A stretch of 64,000 nucleotides of DNA from an uncultured Alistipes sp. (GTDB taxonomy: Bacteria; Bacteroidota; Bacteroidia; Bacteroidales; Rikenellaceae): assembly GCA_938014215.1 (NCBI GenBank), contig CALLRW010000007.1:1-64000 (forward strand), written 5' to 3'. The translations under genes were made by a program, and so were the position numbers. Positions 27,640 to 37,900 of this stretch are shown here, one piece after another. Each line of letters starts with the position of its first letter. Position 1 is the stretch's first letter. The notes under the pieces were generated by a model, which was not told the DNA's origin, did not search any database, and worked only from the letters and a program-made list of their open reading frames with translations.

Positions 27640-27985
27640 GGGTCTTTTTCCGGACCGGACAGTTCACTCCGCCCGATTCGTCACGCCGGACCATCCGGTT
27701 CCTCGCGATCCCCCCGTCCGGCCGTTCATTCCTCGACCTTCAGAACACGGTCCGGCCGTTTATCTATCCGGCCCCTCCCGGAACCACTTCCTGCCATCGG
27801 CCCGCCCAGCCTTGCGGAACCACTTCCGGCTGTTCACCCACTCGACCTCGCGGAACCACATCCGACCATCGGCCCAACCAGCCCCTCGCGGAACCACTTC
27901 CGGCCGTTCGCCCATCCGGCCCCTCCGGGACCATTTTCGCCCGTTCGCCACCCCACCTCCCGGAACCCCGTCCGCCCAAAAACGC
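27640..27985. repeat. Degenerate ~37-bp tandem repeat array
   Basis: A non-coding stretch built of about eight or nine imperfect copies of a unit resembling CGGAACCACTTCCGGCCGTT followed by CGCCCATCCGGCCCCTCG. GGAAC-like cores start near 27743, 27781, 27817, 27853, 27891, 27929 and 27963, with steps of 34-38 bases. Because the step is not a multiple of three, the open frames on either strand do not keep a protein repeat and are unlikely to be genes. The 684-base gap 27523-28206 holds nothing else except two terminators. Confidence 0.75.
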
Positions 27986-28111
27986 ACAGTTCGCAACGCA
28001 TCCGGTTACACCACAGCCCCATTTGTCCGCCCGCTCCAGCGATTCGCACGCTCCCGGCCGATCCGACCGCCACACCTCGGATCCACCCGTCTCCGCCCCT
28101 CCGAAAGCCAC

Positions 28112-28151
28112 AAAAAAAAGCGATCCCGGAATCACATTGGATTCCGGGATC
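28112..28151 (-). terminator. Intrinsic terminator of the S8 peptidase operon
   Basis: On the minus strand a perfect 12-bp stem GATCCCGGAATC / GATTCCGGGATC (28122-28151) is followed by a run of eight T (28112-28119). It lies 55 bases after the lipocalin-like gene stop. Confidence 0.9.
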
Positions 28152-28206
28152 ACCCGATAGACAACGGTCGACAGAGCATGCTCTGCAACCGGATTATTTC
28201 CACCCA

Positions 28207-28695
28207 CTACAGGAAGCGGAAGGACTCCTCTTCCGAACGGCTCTGCGGCGTCGAGATCAGATCGCCCGAAAGGATCTCGTCGGGGATCGTCGACTTTTCG
28301 AAGATCGACACGTCACTGGAGCTCTTGACACTGGTCAGCGTCATCTGCGAACCGTCCGCATTGAACGATACGTTGTAATCGCTACCCCACGACTCGCTGT
28401 CGCTGTAGATTCCCGCGAGGACTCCGTTATTATAGCTGTAGGTACCGGCATAGTGCACATACTCGGGCGAGTAGACCCGCTGGTAGATCTCGAATGCACC
28501 CGCTTCCGTGAACGAAAGATACACATCCGCAGCCGTAAGATTGCTCCACGAAACCAGATGCCACTGTCCGACAACCGTACCCTTTCCGTCCTCTTTCTTG
28601 TCATCGTTGTTACCGCCCCCGTCGGACTTGCTGCAACCGGCCATCAGGGCAAGCGAAGCAAAAGCTACGCAAAAAAACTTGAAAATTCGCATCAT
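28207..28695 (-). CDS. Small lipocalin-like lipoprotein
   Basis: 162 aa. Lipobox LMAGC (Cys about 21), a charged Gly/Asp/Lys linker, then a beta-barrel-like domain that begins VVGQWHLVSW and ends with alternating strands. That is the lipocalin-like pattern (VGxW at the start) common in Bacteroidales lipoproteins. The ligand is unknown. It is the last gene of the SusCD-peptidase operon, 15 bases after the peptidase. MM at the start leaves two candidate start codons. The tail SRSEEESFRFL is not part of the barrel. Confidence 0.65.
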   Translation of the reverse strand: MMRIFKFFCVAFASLALMAGCSKSDGGGNNDDKKEDGKGTVVGQWHLVSWSNLTAADVYLSFTEAGAFEIYQRVYSPEYVHYAGTYSYNNGVLAGIYSDSESWGSDYNVSFNADGSQMTLTSVKSSSDVSIFEKSTIPDEILSGDLISTPQSRSEEESFRFL

Positions 28696-28710
28696 ACTGC
28701 TGACTTGTTA

Positions 28711-30735
28711 TTATAACCAACCTCCGTTCTCGGAATGAGCCTCACGCACGATGAATGCCATCTCCTTCGTAATGGTCATACCGTTGACACCGCTGCCGCT
28801 GTTCGTACCGGCACGCATGGTCACCTTTCCTATCGCCGAACCCGGCTTCGTGCACTGCATGAACACCTTGTTGCCGAAGACAACCGGATTCGAGGCCATA
28901 CCGATCCGAGCCAGATCCTCGGCCGAAAACTCAACCGACACAATCGTCAGATTCGTATTGCCACCACCAAGGTAGGGCAGCAGATCGAGCTGGTAGTTGT
29001 TCGAGACGGGAACCGGCACGCAGGTCGTTCCACGTACGTTCATCAGCACCTGGAAGGCATCGATATAACCCGTACCCATTTTTTTGCTGTAGGTGCTCAA
29101 CGCCAGCGATATCGGTGAGCCGTTATCGTTGAGCGTCGTCTTCGTACCGGTGCAGTACTGGTCGATGTTGTTCACCGAGGTGAGTAACAGCGCCTTGAAC
29201 TGATCCGTCGTGAAGGTCTTGCCCAGTTTCAATGCATACGAGAGTCCGAGCGCAGCCACACCCGACACATGCGGGCAGGCCATCGACGTACCCTGCGAAT
29301 AGCCGTAACGGCCGTTGGGGATCGTCGAATAGATCGCCGCATAGTCACGGCCGTTGTCAAGATACGACTGAACCATGTCACCGCCCGGGGCAGCGATGTT
29401 GCAACCCGGGCCGTAGTTGGTGTAGTAGGCCGGCGTGAAGTCGCACGACATGGACGTCACGGCGATATAGTCCTTGTAGGCTGCCGGATAGCCGGCCATT
29501 CCGGTTGCGTCGTTACCGGCCGCGAAGATAGCCAGACCGCCATCCAGCGCATCGCAGTTCTTCGTCGAAATGAAGTAATCGATCGCCTGCTTCTCGACGC
29601 TGCTGCTCGCTGCATAGGACGCATCCGAGGTAAGATAACCACCCTCATATCCCCAGCTGCACTGGAGGATCGAGGCACCGTTGTCGGCCGCATACTTGAT
29701 GGCTTTGGCCGAAATCGAGCTCGTACCGCCGTCTCCGTTGTAAAAAATCTGACACGACATGAGTTTCACGCCGTCGTTGTTGCCCGTACCGCCGGCCACA
29801 CCGCAGACTCCGACACCGTTGTTGTTCACGGCAGCCACCGTACCGCCGACATGCGTTCCATGCTCGGGAGCATCGCCCTGCGTGCTGACCTTCAGCGTCG
29901 TATTGGTGACAAAGTTATATCCATGAATGTCATCCTTGTAACCGTTCGAGTCATCATCGGCACCGGTCTGGCCCTTCTCCTCGGCGGTATTGGTCCACAT
30001 GTTGGCCGCCAGATCGGGATGGGTCCAGTCGACACAGTCGTCAACAACCGCCACAATGACGCGCGGATCACCGGCACAGAGACGCCATGCATCCTCACAG
30101 TTGACATCGGCACCCGCCTTGATCTTGTTATAGATGGTCGTATTGCCCTTGTTGATATAGTGCCACTGCCAACCGAGCAGGGGGTCATTGAACGAAGTCT
30201 CGGCACGCGTTGCAGGAGCGGCCGGCAGATCCATCGGAATGATCTTCTGACCGCTGTCGACATTCTTGAGCTGCTGGTTGTACTCCACCTTGCTCACCTC
30301 GGCGACACGGGCCATGGCATGAGCCGCCTGCTGAAGATCGGCCCCTTCGTCGAATTCCACAACATACCAGCGATGGAGCCCGGCGGCGCGGGTTCTCTCC
30401 TCATTACGCTCGTCCACGGGGAAAAGACGCTCCAGCGACTTGACACCGATATTGTCGAGTACGCCGTCGAAATCATCGATACCCGAACGAGTAGCTACTC
30501 CTCCGGCACGCGTCACACGCAGGACGGAATTTTCAACCTTGGAGACGACATCGTCACTGAAATAGACCAGAAGTTGGCCCTTGATGGCGTTTTCCGGTGA
30601 GAAAACGAGCTTTTCGGCGACATTTTCGTCCGCACTTGAGGCAGAAGGCTCTCCGGTGATGTCCTTGGTACATGCGCCCAGCGAGAGAACCGCCACTACG
30701 AGCAACAGGCTCCGCAATGTTTTAAACTTTGTCAT
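28711..30735 (-). CDS. S8 (subtilisin-like) serine peptidase lipoprotein
   Basis: 674 aa. Lipobox LSLGAC (Cys about 22), an N-terminal prodomain of the fervidolysin type (about 50-155, GQLLVYFSDDVVSKV ... RWYVVEFDEG), then the S8 catalytic domain. Catalytic residues: Asp in VAVVDDCVDWTHPDL (about 230), His in EHGTHVGG (about 292), oxyanion Asn in AAGNDATG (about 405) and Ser in GTSMACPHVSG (about 481). A C-terminal beta domain (about 565-674) follows. It is a surface or periplasmic endopeptidase after self-removal of the prodomain. Placement downstream of susCD suggests it produces peptides for the SusCD importer; that link is inference. Confidence 0.93.
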   Translation of the reverse strand: MTKFKTLRSLLLVVAVLSLGACTKDITGEPSASSADENVAEKLVFSPENAIKGQLLVYFSDDVVSKVENSVLRVTRAGGVATRSGIDDFDGVLDNIGVKSLERLFPVDERNEERTRAAGLHRWYVVEFDEGADLQQAAHAMARVAEVSKVEYNQQLKNVDSGQKIIPMDLPAAPATRAETSFNDPLLGWQWHYINKGNTTIYNKIKAGADVNCEDAWRLCAGDPRVIVAVVDDCVDWTHPDLAANMWTNTAEEKGQTGADDDSNGYKDDIHGYNFVTNTTLKVSTQGDAPEHGTHVGGTVAAVNNNGVGVCGVAGGTGNNDGVKLMSCQIFYNGDGGTSSISAKAIKYAADNGASILQCSWGYEGGYLTSDASYAASSSVEKQAIDYFISTKNCDALDGGLAIFAAGNDATGMAGYPAAYKDYIAVTSMSCDFTPAYYTNYGPGCNIAAPGGDMVQSYLDNGRDYAAIYSTIPNGRYGYSQGTSMACPHVSGVAALGLSYALKLGKTFTTDQFKALLLTSVNNIDQYCTGTKTTLNDNGSPISLALSTYSKKMGTGYIDAFQVLMNVRGTTCVPVPVSNNYQLDLLPYLGGGNTNLTIVSVEFSAEDLARIGMASNPVVFGNKVFMQCTKPGSAIGKVTMRAGTNSGSGVNGMTITKEMAFIVREAHSENGGWL

Positions 30736-30798
30736 AAAATTAAACTTGATGTTTGACTTCCCACAGAGAGAAGGGTTGTTCCTTTCCAGGGACCATAG

Positions 30799-30834
30799 AA
30801 CCCGACACGGTTCGCGAAGACCGTGCCGGGTTTT
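30799..30834. terminator. Hairpin between the interrupted lipoprotein and the peptidase gene
   Basis: AACCCGACACGGT / ACCGTGCCGGGTT forms a 13-bp stem (one G-T or mismatch) with an 8-base loop. The T run is on the plus side, so on the minus strand it may only attenuate, giving less peptidase than SusCD transcript. Confidence 0.55.
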
Positions 30835-30871
30835 ACGGTGAATAGGGATTTTACTGTTTTGGTCGTGAGAA

Positions 30872-31522
30872 TTACTTCAGACCGCCACGGGCCGAATCCT
30901 TGATCTTGAGTCCGCTGAACTGCTTGGGCAGGGGCTCGCACTTCTTGGTCGTGATGTCCAGCGTACGAACACCGGGAGCAAACTGTACAGCCTCCTCGCA
31001 GGTCTTGGCTGCATAACGGGTACGCAGCGTGTTGCTCGGCGTATTGGGAACCAGGACACTGCTGAACGGAACCCGCAGCGGGCGAACCGTTGCCGGAGCG
31101 GACGAAGTATTGTAGCTCGATACCAGCGTTACAGGAGTATCCCAGGGGAAGTACCCTGCATAGCCAAGCAGCGAACCCGACGTGAGATCGAAGACAGGGA
31201 TGGCAAAGAGGACGTCGATCGAGGTAATCTGGTGGCTAGTGGCGTCTACCGTGAATACGCACGGATCGTTGCCTTCGCTGTTCTCATCAGCCAGCGAGTA
31301 GAAACCGAAGCCCTGCGTCTGGGCCTGATCCCAATACCCCCATAACTCACCGAAATAGTTGCCATCATCCTCATAGCCGACCTCGACACCGCCGACGGTA
31401 AATTTCTTCGACGACGAGTCATACGTTCCATACCACGACGTGCTGCCATCCAGGCCGAGATCCGTGATGATGAAGTCGGTTGCGCTGTTGTTGACCGGGG
31501 TCACCTTGAACGTATTCTCGAA
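30872..31522 (-). pseudogene. 3' part of a surface lipoprotein gene, cut off by an in-frame TGA
   Basis: Continues the frame of the upstream lipoprotein without any shift: the codons around the break read DAET-TGA-FENTFKV. About 216 codons follow with ordinary neighbour-like codon use, containing a beta-rich domain (TSWYGTYDSSSKKFTVGG, NYFGELWGYW) and a basic tail ending SARGGLK. A GTG at 31504 could restart translation, but it lacks any export signal, so this half is probably lost unless the TGA is read through. Together the two parts would be 783 residues plus the stop position. Confidence 0.7.
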
Positions 31523-33223
31523 TCAGGTCTCCGCATCGGGTGCATAAACCATGTTGTAGCGGCCGATTACGAGTTCACCGGTATAACCCGAATAGTCAAT
31601 GGAAGAGGTCGAATAAACTGCGGTAACCGTCTTGCTGCTGCCATAGATATTCGTAGCCTTGACAATCATCGTATACGAGGTTGCCTCATCCAACTGGATC
31701 CAGGCACTGCCATAGTAACCGTTTTCATTGATGAGAGGCATATAGTCCGCCGAATGATCCGAACCATAGGCATCGATAAGCGCCTCGTAGGTTGCACCCT
31801 CTTCAATGACGGCCTCCACATCCGACGTAGCGGCAACCATCGTCGAAAGCGACTTGAGATCCGAGCCCTCGATCTGGAAGAAGAGCGACGATTCGTCGGG
31901 GCACTGAGCCGACATCTCGGGCCAATATTCCGAGACGAGACCCATCATAACCTTGATATCACATTCGGGCACGTCACCACCGCCAAGACCCGGGAAGTAG
32001 AACATTGCGGCAGACATTGCGTCCGGCAGGAGCTTTCCACTCTTATCGGATGGAACGGCAACTACCGTATAAACACCCGACTGAGCCAGCGGAGTCTCCA
32101 CGGAAACCGTCTCGCCTCCAACTTCGAAATTCTCAACCTTATTGATATTCTCAGCCGTACCGTCGGCAATTTTAGCGGCGATATCGGCAGCCGAACTCTC
32201 GACATTGCCCTGAGCAACGACAAAACTGATACCCGTCACATCAGCACCATAGGTGAAATTAAGCACCAGATTGGCTTTTGTATTGTCCGAGCCGACACGC
32301 ATACCTCCATATTCGGCAACCAGCGTATAGTCGGTTGCTTCGGCTCCGGGAAGGACAACACGGAACGTACCGCCGCTGTTCGTCGGTAACGGATCGGGGC
32401 TATATCCCATCAGATAAGCCTCAAGGCCACCGGCCGGGAAGGTGATGACACCATCCTTGAACGTTCCGGGCGCGGACGATGCGATGAAGAATTCACCGTA
32501 GCCGTTTCCGTTCTCCGTGATACCGGTGAACTGGTTTTCGATCTTCACGTTCGAAGGATCGGAGCAGTCAATCTTGATATTGGTCGGCGTATAGGAGAAC
32601 TGTGCAGCAAGCACGTCCTGCGTTGCGCCGAGGACTTCGGACATATAGGTCCAACCAAACATCTCCTCTACCAAGTAGACATTCGGCTTCGACACATGCT
32701 CGTGAATCGTTACATTGATCTCGGGGATATTGCAGTCCGTAAAGACATCACTGAGCCAGCCTTCGCGGAACTTACCCGTACCGAGCTCCTTCCACGGCCA
32801 CGGAACGATCGAGAAATCGACCATATAGTTACCGTAGGGAGTCGTATTCTCCTGATCGGTGAGCAACAGCGAAATCGGATACTCCGTACCATCAACCAGA
32901 GCACTGCGATCGAACGAGATAACCAGATCAGCCGAAGCGCTTCCGGCCTGGAACGATACCGACGACGGGATCGTAAAGAGACCCGACTCCTCGTTGGCCA
33001 GGATAGCCACCTGAACGGCTTCATCCGTATTGATACGTCTTACAGGGACCGTTACCGATGCCTGCGTATCGGGAACATCATACTCCGAAGGAATGGTATT
33101 CGGGAAATAGATCTGCATTCCGTCGACCGAAGCTCCGGGCTCATAGTCGTCGTTGGTGCAGGCCGTGAAGAGACCTGCCACCGCAACGGCCGACATCAAC
33201 AAGAATTTATTCAAGTATTTCAT
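31523..33223 (-). CDS. SusCD-associated surface lipoprotein, 5' part (truncated by TGA)
   Basis: 566 aa to the TGA at 31523-31525. Lipobox LFTAC (Cys about 22). The N-terminal DUF4843/DUF1735-like immunoglobulin module (about 30-135) contains VTVPVRRINTDEAVQVAI and SASADLVISFDRS, followed by further beta modules. This type commonly follows SusD and serves as a surface substrate-binding partner (SusE-like position). The gene lies 19 bases after the SusD stop. The reading frame, codon use and protein pattern continue past the TGA for another 216 codons, so the gene is either recently disrupted, read through, or carries a sequencing error. The truncated product still has its lipid anchor and could fold in part. 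Confidence 0.75.
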   Translation of the reverse strand: MKYLNKFLLMSAVAVAGLFTACTNDDYEPGASVDGMQIYFPNTIPSEYDVPDTQASVTVPVRRINTDEAVQVAILANEESGLFTIPSSVSFQAGSASADLVISFDRSALVDGTEYPISLLLTDQENTTPYGNYMVDFSIVPWPWKELGTGKFREGWLSDVFTDCNIPEINVTIHEHVSKPNVYLVEEMFGWTYMSEVLGATQDVLAAQFSYTPTNIKIDCSDPSNVKIENQFTGITENGNGYGEFFIASSAPGTFKDGVITFPAGGLEAYLMGYSPDPLPTNSGGTFRVVLPGAEATDYTLVAEYGGMRVGSDNTKANLVLNFTYGADVTGISFVVAQGNVESSAADIAAKIADGTAENINKVENFEVGGETVSVETPLAQSGVYTVVAVPSDKSGKLLPDAMSAAMFYFPGLGGGDVPECDIKVMMGLVSEYWPEMSAQCPDESSLFFQIEGSDLKSLSTMVAATSDVEAVIEEGATYEALIDAYGSDHSADYMPLINENGYYGSAWIQLDEATSYTMIVKATNIYGSSKTVTAVYSTSSIDYSGYTGELVIGRYNMVYAPDAET

Positions 33224-33242
33224 GGATTTGCTGCTTTAGGGG

Positions 33243-34904
33243 TTATTTTACGGATCTTACGGTACCGGTCGGATCGGGGTTGTTCTTGCCCGAAAGTCCG
33301 ATATTCTGCTGAACGGCCGAAAGCGGAATTACGCAGTTCCACCACGGAGCACGACCATCGGTCGAAAGCTGAGCCATCGACGGAGCATTCGAACCGGCAT
33401 CACCATTGTGCATGCTCATGTTCAGACGCTTCATGTCGTAGAAGATGATACCCTCACCCCAGAACTCGATTCGCTTCTGGAAGATGATCTCGTCAACGAG
33501 CGTATAGGATGCCGGGATCGTGTAGTTCGGATCGCGGTGTGCCATGAACGACGTCAGCAGCGTACGGGCCGTAGCCTCGTCGTAGTGAGCCGTAGCCTCG
33601 GCCTCGGTCAGATACATCTCCTCAACACGCATAACCGGAACATCAACCACATTGGCCACGGTATAATTGCTCTTCTCGCCGCCATTCGTATGGAATTTGT
33701 AGCTGGCATACGGAGCCACGGTCTGGAACTCCTCCTCGGTCAGGCTCATGTAGTCCTTGGCTGCATCGTACGAACGATCGGCCGTTACGTAACTCTTCTT
33801 GCGGAAGTCGGTATCCGACAAACGCTCGTAGCTGAAGACCGAGATACCGGGCTGAGCGCCGTAACCATATCCGTAAATGGCCTCGAGGCTCATGTGAGCG
33901 GCCCACGAAAGCAGGTTGTTGAGCACCGTATCGGTCGTCTGGTGCATACCGAGCATCCAGGCGCTGTTGATCGTATTGAAACCGGTCTTCGGATCGAGCC
34001 ACTGAGCCTCGGTCAGGATCGAGCAACCCGAAGCGTCGATAGCCTTGCGGGCATACTCGGCAGCCTTCTTGTAGGCCTCCGTTCCGGTCGGGATATTTGC
34101 ATAGGTCTCGTCGAAACCACCCAGCCAGAGGTAAGCACGGGCATAGAGTCCGTAAACCACGGCCAGCGACGGCATGTTCTTCGATTCGGGCTGATAGTCG
34201 GCCAGCAGACGCTCGGCCTCGCCCAGATCCTCGAAGATGAACTCGAACATCTCCTCACGCGGTACGCGCGGGTTGTTCTCCAGTTCGGAGAGCGATGCAC
34301 CCTCACGAACGATGGGGACCGTCAGGCCTTTGACCGCCTCAAGTTCCGATTCGTACGATTGGCGCTCGGGAGCCTTGGCCGGCAGAGCGTCGTACAGACG
34401 GGCCAGATCCAGGTAGAACAGTGCGCGGTAAGCCTTGGCAATACCCAGAGGAATATCGCCGTCGGGGCTGTCCTTGGCAATCGAGATCACCTCGTTGGCA
34501 GCATAGATGAACTGATAATAGTTCAGGTAGAAGAACGGCGTTGCATGACCCGAAGCCGAAAGGCCGCTCATGTCACCGGGATAGAGATAGGCCTGCCAGC
34601 GGTCGTAGTACTGGTTACCGCCGGGAAGGTTGCCCGATACGGGGAACACCTCTCCTGCAAGACGGTCCGTAGCGCCGAAGATGCCCGGATAACCGAAATC
34701 GAAGTGGTCACCAATCTCGACATAATTCGTAATGAGGATCGTCGGGATCGACGATGCCAGACTCTTCATGGCAAACGGAGAGTTGGCCACCTGCTCGGTC
34801 GTCACATTACCTCCTTCGGGGAAAGTCTCCTCGATACAACTCGACAGCAGTACCGGAGCGCAGAGGAGAGTTGCCGCGATTTTTACTATCTTGATCTTTT
34901 TCAT
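33243..34904 (-). CDS. susD: SusD/RagB-family outer-membrane lipoprotein (second locus)
   Basis: 553 aa with lipobox VLLSSC (Cys about 22). SusD features: the GIAKAYRALFYLDLARLYDALP block, SLAVVYGLYARAYLWLGGFDE TPR segment and the C-terminal LVDEIIFQKRIEFWGEG with FYDMKRLN. The DPTGTVRSVK end is usual. ATG at 34904 gives a good signal; a TTG three codons upstream is possible. It binds the cargo of the SusC encoded just upstream (27 bases). With a serine peptidase rather than glycosidases in the operon, peptides are a possible cargo, as for RagB of Porphyromonas. Cargo is unproven. Confidence 0.94.
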   Translation of the reverse strand: MKKIKIVKIAATLLCAPVLLSSCIEETFPEGGNVTTEQVANSPFAMKSLASSIPTILITNYVEIGDHFDFGYPGIFGATDRLAGEVFPVSGNLPGGNQYYDRWQAYLYPGDMSGLSASGHATPFFYLNYYQFIYAANEVISIAKDSPDGDIPLGIAKAYRALFYLDLARLYDALPAKAPERQSYESELEAVKGLTVPIVREGASLSELENNPRVPREEMFEFIFEDLGEAERLLADYQPESKNMPSLAVVYGLYARAYLWLGGFDETYANIPTGTEAYKKAAEYARKAIDASGCSILTEAQWLDPKTGFNTINSAWMLGMHQTTDTVLNNLLSWAAHMSLEAIYGYGYGAQPGISVFSYERLSDTDFRKKSYVTADRSYDAAKDYMSLTEEEFQTVAPYASYKFHTNGGEKSNYTVANVVDVPVMRVEEMYLTEAEATAHYDEATARTLLTSFMAHRDPNYTIPASYTLVDEIIFQKRIEFWGEGIIFYDMKRLNMSMHNGDAGSNAPSMAQLSTDGRAPWWNCVIPLSAVQQNIGLSGKNNPDPTGTVRSVK

Positions 34905-34931
34905 GATATTCAACTCTTGAAGTGAAAGAAA

Positions 34932-37900
34932 TTAGAAAGTAACCGTTACGCCGCCCGAGAAGGTACGAATCGGAGCGTAGTAGAAGGGGTTGGTCGCACC
35001 ATTGATGCTCTGACGCGGGTCAAGACCCTGACGCTTCGACCAGTACCATACGTTGTCGCAGGCCACATATACGCGGAGGCTCTCTACGAGGAACTTGCGC
35101 GTGATCTTCTTGGGCAGCGTATAGCCGAGCGTGATGTTCTGAATGTTCAGATACGAGGCATCCGTCAGGAAGCGGCTCGACGTAGCGTTCGAATAGGTAT
35201 CGCCGTAAGCGAAACGCGGAATGTTCGAATCGGTGTTGTCAGCCGACCAGGCCTTGAGCAGGTCGTGGTGGTAGTTGAAGCCCACCGAGGTACCTGCAGG
35301 CGAACCCATGTAGTTGGCGTAACCCGAGTCATAAACCTGACCGCCGATCTGATAGGTGAAGCCCAGCGAGAGGTCCAGACCGTAAGCGCGCAGCGAGGTG
35401 TTGAAACCGCCATAGAGATCGGGCAGTGCATCACCGTGCATCTCGCGGCCATTCTCCGAGGCTACGGAGTACTGGTCGGTCGTCGTGCGCTGCTTCTCAC
35501 CGGTTGCTTCATCCGTCGTGTAGGTGTACCACAGCGACTTACCCGTCGTGGGATCAACACCTGCATAGGTCGGCAGGTAGAACGAGAAGACCGACTCACC
35601 CTCGGTCAGGAAGTAGCTGCCGCTGATACGGCCGACGTACTTGCCATCCGACGTGGTATTGTTCTTGTACTGATCGGGCAGCTTGACGAGCTTGTTCTTG
35701 TAGTGGGTCATGTTCACCGAGAAGTCCCAAACGAGATCCTTCGTACGGATCAGGTCGGCACGCAGCTCGATCTCGACACCGCGGTTGACCATATCACCGA
35801 TATTGGTCCAGATCGAGGTGTAACCCGACTCCCAGGGCGTTGCCATCTGGAAGAGCATGTCCGAAGTCTTACGGTTGAAGAAGTCGATACCTCCCGACAG
35901 ACGATCGTTCCACAGGCCGAACTCGACACCGAGGTTCAGGTTGGCGTTGGTCTCCCACGTAATATCGGGGTTACCCTTGCGGGCCAGCGTCTGCGTCACG
36001 GCCGTACCGCCTGCACTGGCGATCGTATAGTAATCGGTATAGAGGTACTCGTAAGGCAGCGCATCGTTACCCTGCGAACCGTACGAAGCCTTCACCTTCA
36101 GCATGTTGACCCAGGGGGCATTGAACCAGTTCTCGTGGCTGATCACCCAGGCGGCACCAGCCGACCAGAAGTTACCCCAGCGGTGATCGGGGTGGAAACG
36201 CGACGAAGCATCGCGACGGTACGAACCCGAAACGTAGACACGCTCGTCATAGTCGTACTGACCGCGGAAGAAGTAACCCTCGTTGTTGTACTCCGAAACC
36301 GACGAACCCGAGCTGGACATGTCGACCACGGCACCACTCAACTCAAAGTTGTCGGGCGAGTACATCACGCTGCGCGAACCGTAGAGGCCGTAGACCTTGC
36401 GGTTGTACATTTCGTGACCGAGCAGGACACCGATCGTGTGCTTCTCACCGATCGTCGTGTTGTAGTTCAGCAGCTGCTGGAGGTTGTACGTAATATCACG
36501 CTGATGCGACTTGTAAACCACACCGCCCGACTCGGCGAACTGACCGTAGAAGGGGTTCATCGTCTGCGTGAAGCGGGTTTCGTCGATAGCCACGCTACCG
36601 TTGAGCGTCAGCTTGAGGCCCTTGTAGAGGTTGATATCGGCAAAACCGTTGGCCGTGAAGGCATTACCCTCACTCATATTCTTATTCAGCTGAATATCCT
36701 GCAGGTCGTTGCTCTGACCGCCGGTCGAACGAACGGCACCACCGTTACGGCCGTCACCCGTATCGTAGAGTTTCATACCGTACTCGTCGATCATGATGTT
36801 GCCCTGTCCGTCACGGATATAGACCGGATAGATCGGAGCGGTCTGCATGGCCGTTGCAAAGGCGTTGCCGCCGTCGCTGGCACCCTCGTTGTCGGGGTTA
36901 TTACCGTTGTTCCATACGAAATGGGTATAAGACATGTTACCACCCACCTTCAGCCACTTCTTGGCCTGGTAGTCGGCACGCAGACGAGCCGTGTAACGCT
37001 CCATGTCCGAACCGTCAACGATACCCGTATTGTCCAGATAACCGAGCGAAGCGTAGAAGTTGGCGCGATCCGTAGCGCCCGAAACGTTCACGTTGTACTC
37101 CTGACGGAAGGTAGCCTTCTTGTAGATCTCGTCGAGCCAGTTGTCGGGCTTGAGCAGGTAGTCCTGACCCTTGTAGTTGACCACGCGACCCTCCTTGGCC
37201 AGCGGGTTCAGCTTGCCGTTGGTACCGATCAGGTTCTGGCCCTCGGGAACCGTCATGACGTTGTAACCCAGACCGCCGGCATCGTTCGACGTCAGCAGCT
37301 GGTTGGCAGCCGTATTGGCCTGCAGGGCGTTCATACCGTTCTCGAGCGTCAGATAGTTGTAGAGCGACTTGTAGTGGAACTCGTAGTACTCGCCGGCATC
37401 CTCGACAATATCATAGTTCTGCAGGGCACGCGTATTGACGCCCCACTTGCCGTCGAAGGTAACCGTAGCCTCGCCGGCCTTGGCGCGCTTGGTCGTCACC
37501 ATGATGACACCGTTGGCACCACGGGCGCCGTACAGGGCGTTCGAAGCGGCATCCTTCAGGACGCTGATCGACTCGATATCGGCCGTATTGAGGTTGTTGA
37601 TATCCCCCTCGTAGGGCACACCGTCGACAACCCACAGCGGGCTGTTGCCGGCGCTCATCGAACCGTAACCACGTACATAAATACTCTGACCGGCACCCAG
37701 ACGTCCCGAAGGCGAGCTGAACTGCACACCGGCGATCTTTCCGACCAGGGCGTCCTGCACGTTCGACGACTGGGTCTTGATCAGGTCGTCCGACTTGATC
37801 ACCTTGGCCGATCCGGTGAAGGCCTCTTTCTTGGCCGTACCGAATGCGACGACAATCACGTCGTCGATTGCCTGAGTATCCTCATGCAGCGTGACGTTGA

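Noticed and set aside
27640..27985. CRISPR array
   Set aside because: Units abut with no unique spacers, cores are degenerate, and no cas gene is present.
27519..28716. Pro/Arg/Ser-rich frames on both strands over the 37-bp repeat
   Set aside because: The repeat step is not a multiple of three, so no frame keeps a protein repeat; composition is unlike neighbouring genes, and two terminators lie inside.
31504..31525. Selenocysteine at the TGA
   Set aside because: No SECIS-like hairpin can be seen just after the TGA and the protein type is a beta-rich lipoprotein with no redox role.
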